A stretch of 64,000 nt of DNA from Flavobacterium soyae (GTDB lineage Bacteria; Bacteroidota; Bacteroidia; Flavobacteriales; Flavobacteriaceae), in contig NZ_JAJQXA010000010.1 in assembly GCF_021245985.1 (NCBI RefSeq), forward strand, positions 62,001 through 126,000, read 5' to 3'. Of the stretch, positions 51,207 through 60,249 are shown piece by piece. Within the stretch, counting starts at the first letter, position 1, and each line of letters begins with the position of its first letter. A model generated the notes under the pieces. It had not been told where the DNA came from and made no database searches. It worked only from the letters and a program-made list of their open reading frames with translations. A program made the translations under genes and the position numbers.

Positions 51207-53099
51207 ATGAAAAAAATTACTTTTTCGATTATTTTGCTTTTATTAGTCAGCGTTTCGGCCATTTCTCAAAGGAAATACGACGAAATTGTTAAGACAGAAA
51301 ACACTGTACAGGATTTGGTACAAAACGGAATTACAGGTATCGTTGTTTTTAAAGAAGGAGGAACTGTAAAAGGTTTAGATCCTGAAACTAAAAAAGTGGT
51401 ATGGACTTTAACAAAAGACGATTTTGGAGCTACATCTGCAGGAGATATCTTAACAGATCCTGATTTTGGAAAAGTTTTTAAAGACAAAAGTGCTTTAACA
51501 ACTGTTCCGGGCAGCCCATATGTTGAAGCTTACATCAACAATAAATACATTATCATTAATACAGATACTGGTAAAATTGTTTACAATTCATCAAAAGAAT
51601 CTTTTTGGGTAACACAATCAGACTTTATTCCTGAAACTGATGAGTATTTGCTTACGCTGAAAAAAGACGGCGATATGGCAATTGCTTTATTAGATATGAA
51701 AACAGGTGAGTTGAAATGGAATACAACTGTAGATAAAGCAAAATCATTATTTAGCTTTTCTTTCAAAGAATCTGCAAATACAAATATTGCTACAGTTCAC
51801 GGATCAGTAATTTACTATTTGTTGTACGGTAAATTATATTCTTTTGACAGAAATTCAGGAAAATTGAACTGGAAAGGTGATGAAGATTATTCTAAATTCT
51901 TTTTAACTCAAAATGATAAAAACATTGTTGTAGTAAATAACGCCGGGACTTTCTCTACAAAACAATATTTAAATGTTTTAAATACAGAAACAGGAAAAAG
52001 TATCTGGAAAGAATCTATTAAAACAAAAAGAGTAGTTTATCTTGAAGATTGGGGAACAAAATTATTAGTTGCTCATTACAGCGGTTTCAACTTTTTTGAC
52101 TTAAAAACAGGTGAAAAAATCTGGAAAAAAGATGCTCGTGGAGATGGTTTGAAAAGAGTAATTCCTATCGATCAGGATTTCTTATACGTTGCAGAAAACG
52201 AAATGATGTTAATCAACAAAGATGGAGAAAAACTTTGGAAAAAATTCATTGAAATCTCTGATGACAAAGAAGACCCAATTTATTACTTAGGAAAAGTAGG
52301 AGAAAAAGTAATGTACCTTACAGGAACTTACGGAAACATGGTAGATTATAAAACAGGTGTTAAACTTTGGAAACGTAATATTCAGTTTGACAAAGACCGT
52401 CCGGTTTTGCCTACTTATGACGAAGCTACAAATTCTTACTTAGTATATAACGACGAGAAATTATACAAATTTGATCCAAGCATCAGCGATAAACCAGAGC
52501 CATTTGCTAAAGTGAACATCAAAAAAGAAAAAGAATTAAACAGTATCGAATTGTTTCCTTGGGGAGTTGTACTTTCCGGACCGGTTGAGGTAATGGGAGT
52601 TAATATGGATGGAACAATTAAATACCACCTTACGTATTCACAGCCGGGAGAAACATCAAGACGTCTTTTAAAAAGTGCTGCAATTGCAGGAAGTATTGGT
52701 TTAGGTATTGGTGCAGGAGTAAGTGAAGTAAAAGGATCTGAAATAACGATGACATACCGTGATTCTAGCGGAAACATGAGAACTTCAGTTGTGAGAAACG
52801 AAGATAAAAATAACATGAACCAGGCAAAAAATTATGCAGCCGGAGCAGCAGCTCTTGGTATTGTAGCGGCTAAGTTCAATTCTCGTTTTAATGCAATGAA
52901 ACAAAACAGAGACTTCTCTTATATTTTTGCAAAAGCAGATTCTGGAGAAAAAGTTTTGGTAAAAGTGAGTAAAAAAGACGGAGTTGAAGTTGATAAAATC
53001 ATTTTTACTAACAATCAGCCGGTTTATGAAATAGATCCGGCGACACAAAACATTTTTTATGTGTCTGATAAATCTATTCAGATTTTTAATAAAAAATAA
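51207..53099 (+). CDS. PQQ-like beta-propeller protein with glycine-rich insert
   Basis: A 630-residue secreted protein. Residues 1-20 are a signal peptide. About 40-440 are PQQ/quinoprotein-like propeller blades with repeated G-K-x-x-W motifs (MKTGELKWNTTV, RNSGKLNWKGDE, TETGKSIWKES, LKTGEKIWKKD, YKTGVKLWKRN). Two small-residue-rich segments follow, AAIAGSIGLGIGAGVSEV (about 489-507) and AAGAAALGIVAAKFNSR (about 543-560). The last 60 residues are again propeller-like. No enzymatic motif is seen. It is monocistronic with a terminator. A scaffold role in the envelope is only a guess. Confidence 0.85.
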   Translation: MKKITFSIILLLLVSVSAISQRKYDEIVKTENTVQDLVQNGITGIVVFKEGGTVKGLDPETKKVVWTLTKDDFGATSAGDILTDPDFGKVFKDKSALTTVPGSPYVEAYINNKYIIINTDTGKIVYNSSKESFWVTQSDFIPETDEYLLTLKKDGDMAIALLDMKTGELKWNTTVDKAKSLFSFSFKESANTNIATVHGSVIYYLLYGKLYSFDRNSGKLNWKGDEDYSKFFLTQNDKNIVVVNNAGTFSTKQYLNVLNTETGKSIWKESIKTKRVVYLEDWGTKLLVAHYSGFNFFDLKTGEKIWKKDARGDGLKRVIPIDQDFLYVAENEMMLINKDGEKLWKKFIEISDDKEDPIYYLGKVGEKVMYLTGTYGNMVDYKTGVKLWKRNIQFDKDRPVLPTYDEATNSYLVYNDEKLYKFDPSISDKPEPFAKVNIKKEKELNSIELFPWGVVLSGPVEVMGVNMDGTIKYHLTYSQPGETSRRLLKSAAIAGSIGLGIGAGVSEVKGSEITMTYRDSSGNMRTSVVRNEDKNNMNQAKNYAAGAAALGIVAAKFNSRFNAMKQNRDFSYIFAKADSGEKVLVKVSKKDGVEVDKIIFTNNQPVYEIDPATQNIFYVSDKSIQIFNKK

Positions 53100-53114
53100 G
53101 ATAACTAAAAACTC

Positions 53115-53151
53115 AAAGCCATCAGGATTTTTTTCTGATGGCTTTTTTTTT
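53115..53151 (+). terminator. Intrinsic terminator touching the next gene
   Basis: AAAGCCATCAG pairs with CTGATGGCTTT around a T-rich loop and is followed by a run of nine T. The T-run ends 4 nt before the next ATG (53156). Confidence 0.9.
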
Positions 53152-53155
53152 GCCT

Positions 53156-55075
53156 ATGAAAAAAATAGTACTCTTAATTGCCTTGTTTGTAATTGGTTCA
53201 GTTCAGGCACAAGAAAAGATAAGTTCCAGAAAAAAGAAATTTTATATACCCGTAATTAAATATCCGGAATATCCTGTTCTTGATAATGTATTAACGCAGA
53301 CCACTTTTTATCAAATGGATAAACAGTTAATACAAGAAGAACCTATATTGAAGAAAAATTATTTTAACATAGAAGGTTTTATAAAAGATCCTGCAAACGG
53401 AAAACTGAGAATTTATTTAACCATCGAACTGCCGCAATATAAAGCGACAAAAATCGATAGTGTATTTGATAAAAAGGAAAATAGCTGGAAATTTCAGGCA
53501 TTTTCTAATTATAGTGTAAAAATAAAAATGGAAGCAAAATGTGCTGATAAGCTTCTGTTAACCAAAGATTTTAATACTGTCGAATCGTATTTAATTGCAG
53601 GAGGCTATCAAAAAGATAATTTGAAAGCTGCAGTAGATATGAATAATAAAAAAATTGCAGAAGCAGAGAAAGATGGTAATTATACCGTTGCAGAGTTAGG
53701 ATTAGATACAGTAATTTACAGTTCTGTTCAGGCAATACAAAACTATCTTAACTACAAATTAAAGTATACTATAGACGAATCTAAAATAAAGTTTGAATTT
53801 GTAACTTCAAAAGGACATTCAGAATACAATCAGATGCTGGCATTTGAGAACGAAATTACGGCTCAGATGGAAAAAGTAACACTTGAAAAAGGTTTAGACG
53901 AAAAATCGTTAACGCCGCATTTGCAGTATCTGGAAAGTTTATTGGTAAAATATCCGCCTTCACCAGCAAACGAAAACATCCGGTTTATAGTAACAAACAA
54001 CTTAGCAGAAACTTATTTTTTACTTGAAAACAAAGAAAAAGCATTAATGTATGCTAATTTACTTATCGAGAATGATAAACAGGATTCCAGAGGATCTTCG
54101 ATTGTAAAAAAAGTAAATAACGGCTATTTTGTCGATAAAAAAATAAGAAGCCATACCACACGTTTTGCAGATCTTAAAAAACTAGGTCTTAAAATAGCAG
54201 AAGAAAAAGAAGAAAAAAGGTTAGCCTTTTTTGAAAAAATAGAGCAGCAGGATGCTGAATGGGAAAGTGAAAAAGCACGCCGTGAAGCTTATTTAGAAAA
54301 AGGCAAAATTAAAAGATTTAATCTTCTGGATTCTATTCCATACCAGTCAAATGCAAATTTACTGGCAAAAGTAGTAGATAATTTAGGGGGAAGCCAGGCT
54401 TTGAAAAAAGTAGAAAAAGCACATTACTTTTCTAAACTTTCTATAGAAGGAAATAACGTGCCCCAAACAGAAGAAAAATGGGCGACAAGCACAAATTATC
54501 TTTTGAAGAAAAAAATGCCCGAAACCTATTATGAAATTGTAAATGGAGCAGAAGCCTGGAGTCATGACGATCGCGAAAGCGGTTTAAATGCCAAATGGGC
54601 AAAATCGACAACTTACGATTACAACAATTTATCTAAAAATGTTGATTTAATTAATTTTCTTACAGATTTAAGACTTGATTTATGGAATAATTTTGAAGTT
54701 TTGCAAGATGAAATGTACGAAGGAAGATTGTGTTATCATTTGAACTATTTTGAAAAAACCTTAAGTTCAGGAAACAGAACGATTCCTAAAACAGATTATC
54801 ATGTTTTTATTGATAAAGAAAATTACAATATCGTTTCGACAGAAAAAACAGAATTTGACAACGGAAATAAAAGCTTTTTTGAAAGAAGACTTTATGGCGA
54901 TTACCGTCCGGTCCCAACATTAAATTCAGGAAAAATACCGTATAAAATTAATTACGAAATTGAAGATTTTAACGGAGAAACCATTTATCAGGAAGTACGT
55001 GAAAAAGTAGAAATAAATCCTGTTTTTGGAAATCGAATTTTTATGAAAGAAGTCTATTTCGGAGGATTTAAGTAG
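53156..55075 (+). CDS. Large secreted protein, possible LolA/LolB-like C-terminus
   Basis: A protein of 639 residues from the ATG at 53156, which begins a clear signal peptide (MKKIVLLIALFVIGSVQAQ). A start at 53138 would lie inside a terminator and is rejected. About residues 30-330 are not recognised (helical in part, with a TPR-like NNLAETYFLLENKEKALMYA near 290). About 385-639 begin with LLAKVVDNLGGSQALKKVEK, a pattern typical of LolA/LolB-like lipid-binding domains in Bacteroidota, and continue as beta strands to the end. Function is unknown; an envelope role is inferred. Confidence 0.75.
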   Translation: MKKIVLLIALFVIGSVQAQEKISSRKKKFYIPVIKYPEYPVLDNVLTQTTFYQMDKQLIQEEPILKKNYFNIEGFIKDPANGKLRIYLTIELPQYKATKIDSVFDKKENSWKFQAFSNYSVKIKMEAKCADKLLLTKDFNTVESYLIAGGYQKDNLKAAVDMNNKKIAEAEKDGNYTVAELGLDTVIYSSVQAIQNYLNYKLKYTIDESKIKFEFVTSKGHSEYNQMLAFENEITAQMEKVTLEKGLDEKSLTPHLQYLESLLVKYPPSPANENIRFIVTNNLAETYFLLENKEKALMYANLLIENDKQDSRGSSIVKKVNNGYFVDKKIRSHTTRFADLKKLGLKIAEEKEEKRLAFFEKIEQQDAEWESEKARREAYLEKGKIKRFNLLDSIPYQSNANLLAKVVDNLGGSQALKKVEKAHYFSKLSIEGNNVPQTEEKWATSTNYLLKKKMPETYYEIVNGAEAWSHDDRESGLNAKWAKSTTYDYNNLSKNVDLINFLTDLRLDLWNNFEVLQDEMYEGRLCYHLNYFEKTLSSGNRTIPKTDYHVFIDKENYNIVSTEKTEFDNGNKSFFERRLYGDYRPVPTLNSGKIPYKINYEIEDFNGETIYQEVREKVEINPVFGNRIFMKEVYFGGFK

Positions 55076-55221
55076 TCCTTTTTAATTCTTCCGGGAAAAT
55101 AATTAGAATTGGTTAGTTTTTGGTTTGTTCGCTCAAAAATTTGAGATTACTGCCAAAAATTGACCAATTCTTTTGTTTTTGTACCCATTATCCCAACAAA
55201 AGTTTGTGAAATTTAAAGAAA

Positions 55222-55255
55222 TTGATGGACAATAATTCAAAATTCCTTACTTTCG
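55222..55255 (+). promoter_or_regulatory. ileS promoter
   Basis: TTG (55222-55224), a 23-nt spacer and TACTTTCG (55248-55255), one mismatch to TAnnTTTG. The ATG follows 24 nt later. Confidence 0.5.
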
Positions 55256-55279
55256 CACCTCGTTTAAGAAAAGGATAAA

Positions 55280-58200
55280 ATGAGTACAAAATTTACTGAG
55301 TACAAAGGACTTGACTTGCCAACTGTAGCGTCGGAAGTTCTTGATTTTTGGAAGAAAGAAAATATATTTGAAAAGAGTGTAACTACTCGCGAAGGTGCAG
55401 AGCCTTACGTATTTTTTGAAGGTCCGCCTTCAGCAAACGGATTACCGGGAATTCACCACGTGATGGCACGTGCGATTAAAGATATTTTTTGCAGATATAA
55501 AACTCAAAAAGGCTTTCAGGTTAAAAGAAAAGCAGGCTGGGATACTCACGGTTTACCTGTAGAATTAGGAACCGAAAAAGAATTAGGAATTACAAAAGAA
55601 GATATTGGTAAAACAATTTCTATCGAAGAATATAACGAAGCGTGTAAAAAAACCGTAATGCGTTATACCGACGTATGGAATGATTTGACCGAAAAAATGG
55701 GGTATTGGGTAGATATGGAAGATCCATATGTAACTTATAAACCAAAATACATGGAATCTGTTTGGTGGCTTTTAAAACAAATCTACGATAAAGGTTTGTT
55801 GTACAAAGGATACACGATTCAGCCGTATTCTCCAAAAGCAGGAACAGGATTGTCTTCTCACGAAGTAAATCAGCCCGGAGCTTATAGAGATGTTACTGAT
55901 ACTACGATTGTAGCGCAGTTTAAAACATTGCCGGAGACATTGCCAAGCTTTTTACAAGGTTTTGGGGATGTTCACATTTTGGCCTGGACGACAACGCCTT
56001 GGACATTGCCATCGAATACAGCTTTAACAGTTGGTCCAAAAATCGATTACGTTTTAGTAAAAACATTCAATCAATATACTTTTGAGCCAATCAATGTTGT
56101 TTTGGCTAAAAATTTAGTTGGAAAACAATTTGGGAAAGGATTTTTCGCAAGTGAAGACGATGCTGATTTCGACAAAGTAAAAAATGGAGACAAACAACTT
56201 CCATATAAAATAGTAGCTGAAGCAAAAGGAGCTGATTTAGTAGAAATTCGTTACGAACAATTATTGCCTTATGTATTACCATACGAAAATGCCGAAAATG
56301 CATTTAGAGTAATTACCGGAGATTTCGTAACTACCGAAGACGGAACAGGAGTAGTGCATACAGCACCTACTTTTGGTGCAGATGATGCTAAAGTAGCAAA
56401 AGAAGCAAAACCGGAAGTGCCGCCAATGTTGGTTTTAGACGAAAACGGAACAGCAGTTCCTTTAGTAGATTTACAAGGAAAATTCACTTCGCATATGGGT
56501 GATCTTGCCGGTAAATATGTGAAAAACGAATATTATGATGCAGGACAAGCGCCAGAGCGTTCTGTTGATGTTGAAATTGCTATTCGATTAAAAGAAGAAA
56601 ATAAAGCCTTTAAGGTTGAAAAATACGTACATAGTTATCCACACAGTTGGAGAACTGATGAGCCGTTGTTATATTATCCGCTAGATTCCTGGTTCATAAA
56701 AGTAACCGATGTAAAAGATAGAATGTTCGACCTGAACGAAACTATCAATTGGAAACCTAAATCTACTGGTGAAGGACGTTTTGGAAATTGGTTGAAAAAC
56801 GCCAACGACTGGAACTTATCTCGTTCTAGATATTGGGGGATTCCATTGCCAATCTGGAGAACAGAAGATAAAAAAGAAGAAGTTCTGATTGGTTCTGTTG
56901 AAGAATTATACAATGCGATCGAGAAATCTATCGAAGCAGGTTTTCAAAAAGAAAACCCATTCAAAGGTTTCGAAATCGGAAACATGTCTGAATCTAATTA
57001 TGATTTAATTGATTTACACAAAAATGTAGTGGATCAGATTACTTTAGTTTCGGCTTCAGGTAAGCCAATGAAACGCGAGAGCGATTTAATTGACGTTTGG
57101 TTTGATTCTGGAGCAATGCCTTATGCACAATGGCATTATCCTTTTGAAAACAAAGATAAAATTGACGAGAACAAAGATTTTCCTGCAAATTTCATTGCAG
57201 AGGGAGTCGATCAGACTCGCGGATGGTTTTATACCTTACACGCAATCGGAACTTTGGTTTTTGATAAAGTAGCCTATAAAAACGTAGTTTCAAATGGTTT
57301 GGTTCTGGACAAAAACGGACAAAAAATGTCTAAACGTCTGGGGAATGCAACAGATCCTTTTGAAACAATTGCAGAATACGGCCCAGATGCCACACGCTGG
57401 TACATGATTTCAAACGCAAATCCTTGGGATAACTTAAAATTTGACATTGAAGGAATTGCTGAGGTTCGCCGTAAGTTCTTTGGAACGCTGTACAACACGT
57501 ATTCATTCTTTTCGTTATATGCTAATATTGACGGATTTAAATACGCTGAAGCAGAAATTCCGTTAAACGAAAGACCGGAAATCGATCAATGGATCATTTC
57601 AGAACTTCATACCTTAGTCAAATTTGTTGACGAATGTTATGAAGATTATGAGCCAACGAAGGCTACAAGAGCAATTTCTGATTTTGTTCAGGAAAACTTA
57701 AGTAACTGGTACGTTCGTTTATGCCGTCGTCGTTTCTGGAAGGGTGAATATGCCCATGATAAAATTGCTGCCTATCAAACGCTTTATACCTGCTTGTTAA
57801 CAATCAGTAAATTAAGCGCTCCCGTAGCTCCTTTTTTCATGGATAAATTGTACAGAGATTTAACGAGTTCAACGCAAACCGAGCAATTTAGCAGTGTTCA
57901 CTTGGCTGAGTTTCCAAAATTTGTCGAAAACTTTGTTAATAAAACGTTAGAAAGCAAAATGCAAAAGGCGCAAACGATCTCATCTTTAGTTTTATCATTA
58001 CGTAAAAAAGAGATGATAAAAGTACGTCAGCCTTTGCAAAAGGTAATGATTCCGGTGCTTGACGAGAATCAGAGAGCTGAAATCGAAGCGATTTCTGACT
58101 TGGTAAAAGCCGAAGTAAACGTGAAAGAGATTGCACTTTTAGACGATGATTCTGGTATTTTAGTAAAGCAGATTAAGCCTAATTTTAAGGCTCTTGGACC

Positions 58201-58681
58201 ACGTTTTGGAAAGGATATGGGATTGATTTCTAAGGAAATACAAGCTTTTTCTGCAGATCAGATTAATCAATTAGACAAGCAGGGAACGTTAGATATTGTT
58301 ATTGCTGGAAATAATGTAACTTTATCACTAGAAGACGTCGAAATAACATCGCAGGATATTGAAGGATGGCTGGTTGCAAATTCAAACGGAATTACAGTTG
58401 CGCTTGATATTACAATATCTGAAGAATTGAAAAACGAAGGTATCGCGAGAGAATTAGTAAACAGGATTCAGAATATCCGTAAAGATTCAGGATTTGAAGT
58501 TACTGATAAGATCAAAGTACAAATAAAAAGAAACGGTTCTTTAGCAGAAGCGGTTTCTAAAAACGAAGACTATATTAAGTCTGAGACGCTGACAGATAAT
58601 TTGGTTTTTGTGGATGCTTTAGAAAACGGCACAGAAATTGAGTTTGATGATATTAAAACATTGATATTAATTTCAAAATAA
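55280..58681 (+). CDS. ileS: Isoleucyl-tRNA synthetase, GIHH variant
   Basis: IleRS charges tRNA-Ile. The 1133-residue protein is of the long eukaryote-like (type 2) class. The class I signature reads PPSANGLPGIHHVMAR (residues 49-64), with GIHH (57-60) where most enzymes have HxGH. The second signature QKMSKRLGN is normal, with the KMSKR core at residues 682-686. The editing domain (LAWTTTPWTLPSNTAL) is present. No C-terminal zinc finger is visible, as expected for type 2. It is followed after 9 nt by the dksA-like gene. Confidence 0.97.
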   Translation: MSTKFTEYKGLDLPTVASEVLDFWKKENIFEKSVTTREGAEPYVFFEGPPSANGLPGIHHVMARAIKDIFCRYKTQKGFQVKRKAGWDTHGLPVELGTEKELGITKEDIGKTISIEEYNEACKKTVMRYTDVWNDLTEKMGYWVDMEDPYVTYKPKYMESVWWLLKQIYDKGLLYKGYTIQPYSPKAGTGLSSHEVNQPGAYRDVTDTTIVAQFKTLPETLPSFLQGFGDVHILAWTTTPWTLPSNTALTVGPKIDYVLVKTFNQYTFEPINVVLAKNLVGKQFGKGFFASEDDADFDKVKNGDKQLPYKIVAEAKGADLVEIRYEQLLPYVLPYENAENAFRVITGDFVTTEDGTGVVHTAPTFGADDAKVAKEAKPEVPPMLVLDENGTAVPLVDLQGKFTSHMGDLAGKYVKNEYYDAGQAPERSVDVEIAIRLKEENKAFKVEKYVHSYPHSWRTDEPLLYYPLDSWFIKVTDVKDRMFDLNETINWKPKSTGEGRFGNWLKNANDWNLSRSRYWGIPLPIWRTEDKKEEVLIGSVEELYNAIEKSIEAGFQKENPFKGFEIGNMSESNYDLIDLHKNVVDQITLVSASGKPMKRESDLIDVWFDSGAMPYAQWHYPFENKDKIDENKDFPANFIAEGVDQTRGWFYTLHAIGTLVFDKVAYKNVVSNGLVLDKNGQKMSKRLGNATDPFETIAEYGPDATRWYMISNANPWDNLKFDIEGIAEVRRKFFGTLYNTYSFFSLYANIDGFKYAEAEIPLNERPEIDQWIISELHTLVKFVDECYEDYEPTKATRAISDFVQENLSNWYVRLCRRRFWKGEYAHDKIAAYQTLYTCLLTISKLSAPVAPFFMDKLYRDLTSSTQTEQFSSVHLAEFPKFVENFVNKTLESKMQKAQTISSLVLSLRKKEMIKVRQPLQKVMIPVLDENQRAEIEAISDLVKAEVNVKEIALLDDDSGILVKQIKPNFKALGPRFGKDMGLISKEIQAFSADQINQLDKQGTLDIVIAGNNVTLSLEDVEITSQDIEGWLVANSNGITVALDITISEELKNEGIARELVNRIQNIRKDSGFEVTDKIKVQIKRNGSLAEAVSKNEDYIKSETLTDNLVFVDALENGTEIEFDDIKTLILISK

Positions 58682-58690
58682 TATAATACC

Positions 58691-59071
58691 ATGATAGATG
58701 AAATTACAAGATACTCTGACGCCGATTTGGCGGAGTTCAAAGAAATAATCCAAAATAAAATACAAAAAGCACAAGCAGATCTTGATTTGATTAAGAGTGC
58801 ATACATGAATGATTTGAATAACGGAACCGATGATACTTCTCCAACTTTTAAAGCTTTTGAAGAAGGAAGCGAAACAATGTCTAAAGAAGCTAACTCTCAG
58901 TTAGCAATTAGACAGGAAAAGTTTATTCGCGATTTAAAAAACGCGTTATTCCGTGTTGAAAACAAAACATACGGTATCTGCAAAGTAACAGGTAAATTAA
59001 TCAGCAAAGAAAGGCTTAAAATCGTTCCTCATGCAACAATGAGTATCGAAGCTAAAAATTTGCAGAGATAA
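58691..59071 (+). CDS. DksA/TraR-like protein lacking three zinc cysteines
   Basis: A 126-residue DksA/TraR family protein. It has an N-terminal coiled-coil (LAEFKEIIQNKIQKAQADLD) and a C-terminal finger fold reading YGICKVTGKLISKERLKIVP, then HATMSIEAKN. At the four zinc positions only the first is Cys (C97); the others are Thr100, Ser118 and Ala121. DksA proteins enter the RNA polymerase secondary channel and modify transcription with ppGpp. It follows ileS by 9 nt and ends at a terminator; in related genomes lspA commonly comes next. Confidence 0.9.
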   Translation: MIDEITRYSDADLAEFKEIIQNKIQKAQADLDLIKSAYMNDLNNGTDDTSPTFKAFEEGSETMSKEANSQLAIRQEKFIRDLKNALFRVENKTYGICKVTGKLISKERLKIVPHATMSIEAKNLQR

Positions 59072-59090
59072 TTAAAATACATAATAAAAT

Positions 59091-59118
59091 AAGCGCTCCT
59101 TTCAGGGGCGTTTTTTTG
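59091..59118 (+). terminator. Intrinsic terminator of ileS-dksA
   Basis: GCGCTCC pairs with GGGGCGT (one G-T) around TTTCA, followed by seven T. A second small stem, AAGCC-GG-GGCTT with T-run, lies at 59138-59157. Confidence 0.8.
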
Positions 59119-59260
59119 TTTAATCTTTTGGGGTTTAAAGCCGGGGCTTTTTTTTGCTTTTTTGAGAGAATTCAATTATAAACTAAAAAAATACCAAAAT
59201 CAAAGATTTGTTTTTTGTAAGAAATAAAAGTTTAAAAATTGAAAGAAAAGAAAAAATTTT

Positions 59261-59296
59261 AATTAGAACTGCCTTAATGCAGACAGCTCTAATTAC
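59261..59296 (-). terminator. Terminator of the roadblock genes
   Basis: AATTAGAACTG pairs with CAGCTCTAATT (10 of 11). On the minus strand the stem is followed by a T-rich stretch. Confidence 0.7.
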
Positions 59297-59303
59297 AATA
59301 AAA

Positions 59304-59684
59304 TTAAGCCAGATTTTTTTCTAAATCTGCCTTGTGTTTTCTCAAAACCGCTCTTGTCATTCCAAGATTTGCTTTGGTGGCATCAGCGGCAAGATAAATC
59401 ATGAATTTTTTGTTTGGCGAAATGTCGATAATGTGAATTTGATTTGAAAGTGTAATCAAAATATCCTCGATATCCTGATTTAAATTTAAAGCCTTTACGG
59501 CGTTTAATTTTGCTTTTACAACTTCCAGATTATAAGCGGCGGCCAATTCAGGATCAAAAGCTGAATCTACTGTAATGTTGCCAAAGCTTAGTCCTGTTTC
59601 AATTTCTGTTACAGATACGGCTATAAAGCCGTTTACGTTAGTTTTCATTTCGTTTAAAAACACGTTTAAAAAATCGTTACTCAT
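59304..59684 (-). CDS. Roadblock/LC7-like protein
   Basis: A 126-residue small protein with the alternating helix-strand pattern of the roadblock/LC7 fold: VNGFIAVSVTEIETGLSFG (first strands), VVKAKLNAVKALNL (helix), IHIIDISPNKKFMIYLAADA (strands) and a C-terminal helix ending in KHKADLEKNLA. It is the second gene of a pair with 59716-60072. Roadblock proteins regulate small Ras-like GTPases (for example MglB with MglA), but no GTPase gene is in the window. Assignment is by fold pattern, not by a catalytic motif. Confidence 0.6.
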   Translation of the reverse strand: MSNDFLNVFLNEMKTNVNGFIAVSVTEIETGLSFGNITVDSAFDPELAAAYNLEVVKAKLNAVKALNLNQDIEDILITLSNQIHIIDISPNKKFMIYLAADATKANLGMTRAVLRKHKADLEKNLA

Positions 59685-59715
59685 AGTTCTTGGGGTTTGT
59701 GGTTAATAGTTTATG

Positions 59716-60072
59716 TTATTTTAATAGAGAATTTTTGCTGAGTTCTACAGATAATTCATCTGTAGAATGCATTAATAAGCCAAGGTTGCTTCCTTCTTTT
59801 GAAAATGCAATGACGAAGTTTGAACCGCTTATTTTATTTCCGACGACAACCCCATCGGAACTTTTTAAGTAAAGTTGTTTTAAGGAACCTTTTTCTAAGT
59901 CAATTAGGAATTTTTCACTCATTGATAAAATTGCGGCACTCATTGCGGCAATACTGTCGCTGTAATCGAGATTAAGAGAAGTGATTAGTTTTCCTTTTCC
60001 ATTTAAAATTAATGCTGCGCTAGCTTTAGTATCGACCAGAAATTTGTTTAGAATAGTAGTTATCTCATTCAT
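59716..60072 (-). CDS. Roadblock/LC7 domain protein
   Basis: A protein of 118 residues from the ATG at 60070-60072. An upstream ATG at 60174 would add 34 residues across the promoter and is unlikely. The sequence follows the roadblock plan: a first helix (MNEITTILNKFLVDT), ASAALILNGKGKLITSLNLD, a long helix (SIAAMSAAILSMSEKFLIDL), LKQLYLKSSDGVVVGNKISG, then NFVIAFSKEGSNLGLLMHST and a C-terminal helix. It starts a two-gene unit with the related 126-residue gene 31 nt downstream. The pair interrupts the usual dksA-lspA neighbourhood. Confidence 0.75.
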   Translation of the reverse strand: MNEITTILNKFLVDTKASAALILNGKGKLITSLNLDYSDSIAAMSAAILSMSEKFLIDLEKGSLKQLYLKSSDGVVVGNKISGSNFVIAFSKEGSNLGLLMHSTDELSVELSKNSLLK

Positions 60073-60156
60073 ATTTTGTAAGGTTTGGGGAAAAGTTAAA
60101 TTAATTTGTTTTTGGTATTTATTATTTGCCGTTTTTGTGGTTTGTATTAAACAAAT

Positions 60157-60179
60157 GTTAATTTTTATTAACAAATATA
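60157..60179 (-). promoter_or_regulatory. Promoter and palindrome of the roadblock pair
   Basis: A minus-strand TATATTTG (60172-60179) lies about 100 nt upstream of the ATG. TGTTAAT-TTTT-ATTAACA (60157-60174) is a perfect 7-bp inverted repeat touching it, at the expected transcript start. Confidence 0.45.
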
Positions 60180-60249
60180 AATTAAATTATGTATCATTGT
60201 AAAACCAAATCGTTAAATGTTTTATTTTTTTACTTAAAAAACTTACAAT

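Noticed and set aside
59716..60174. Longer start for the roadblock protein at 60174
   Set aside because: The added 34 residues cover the promoter box and palindrome, and the domain begins naturally at 60072.
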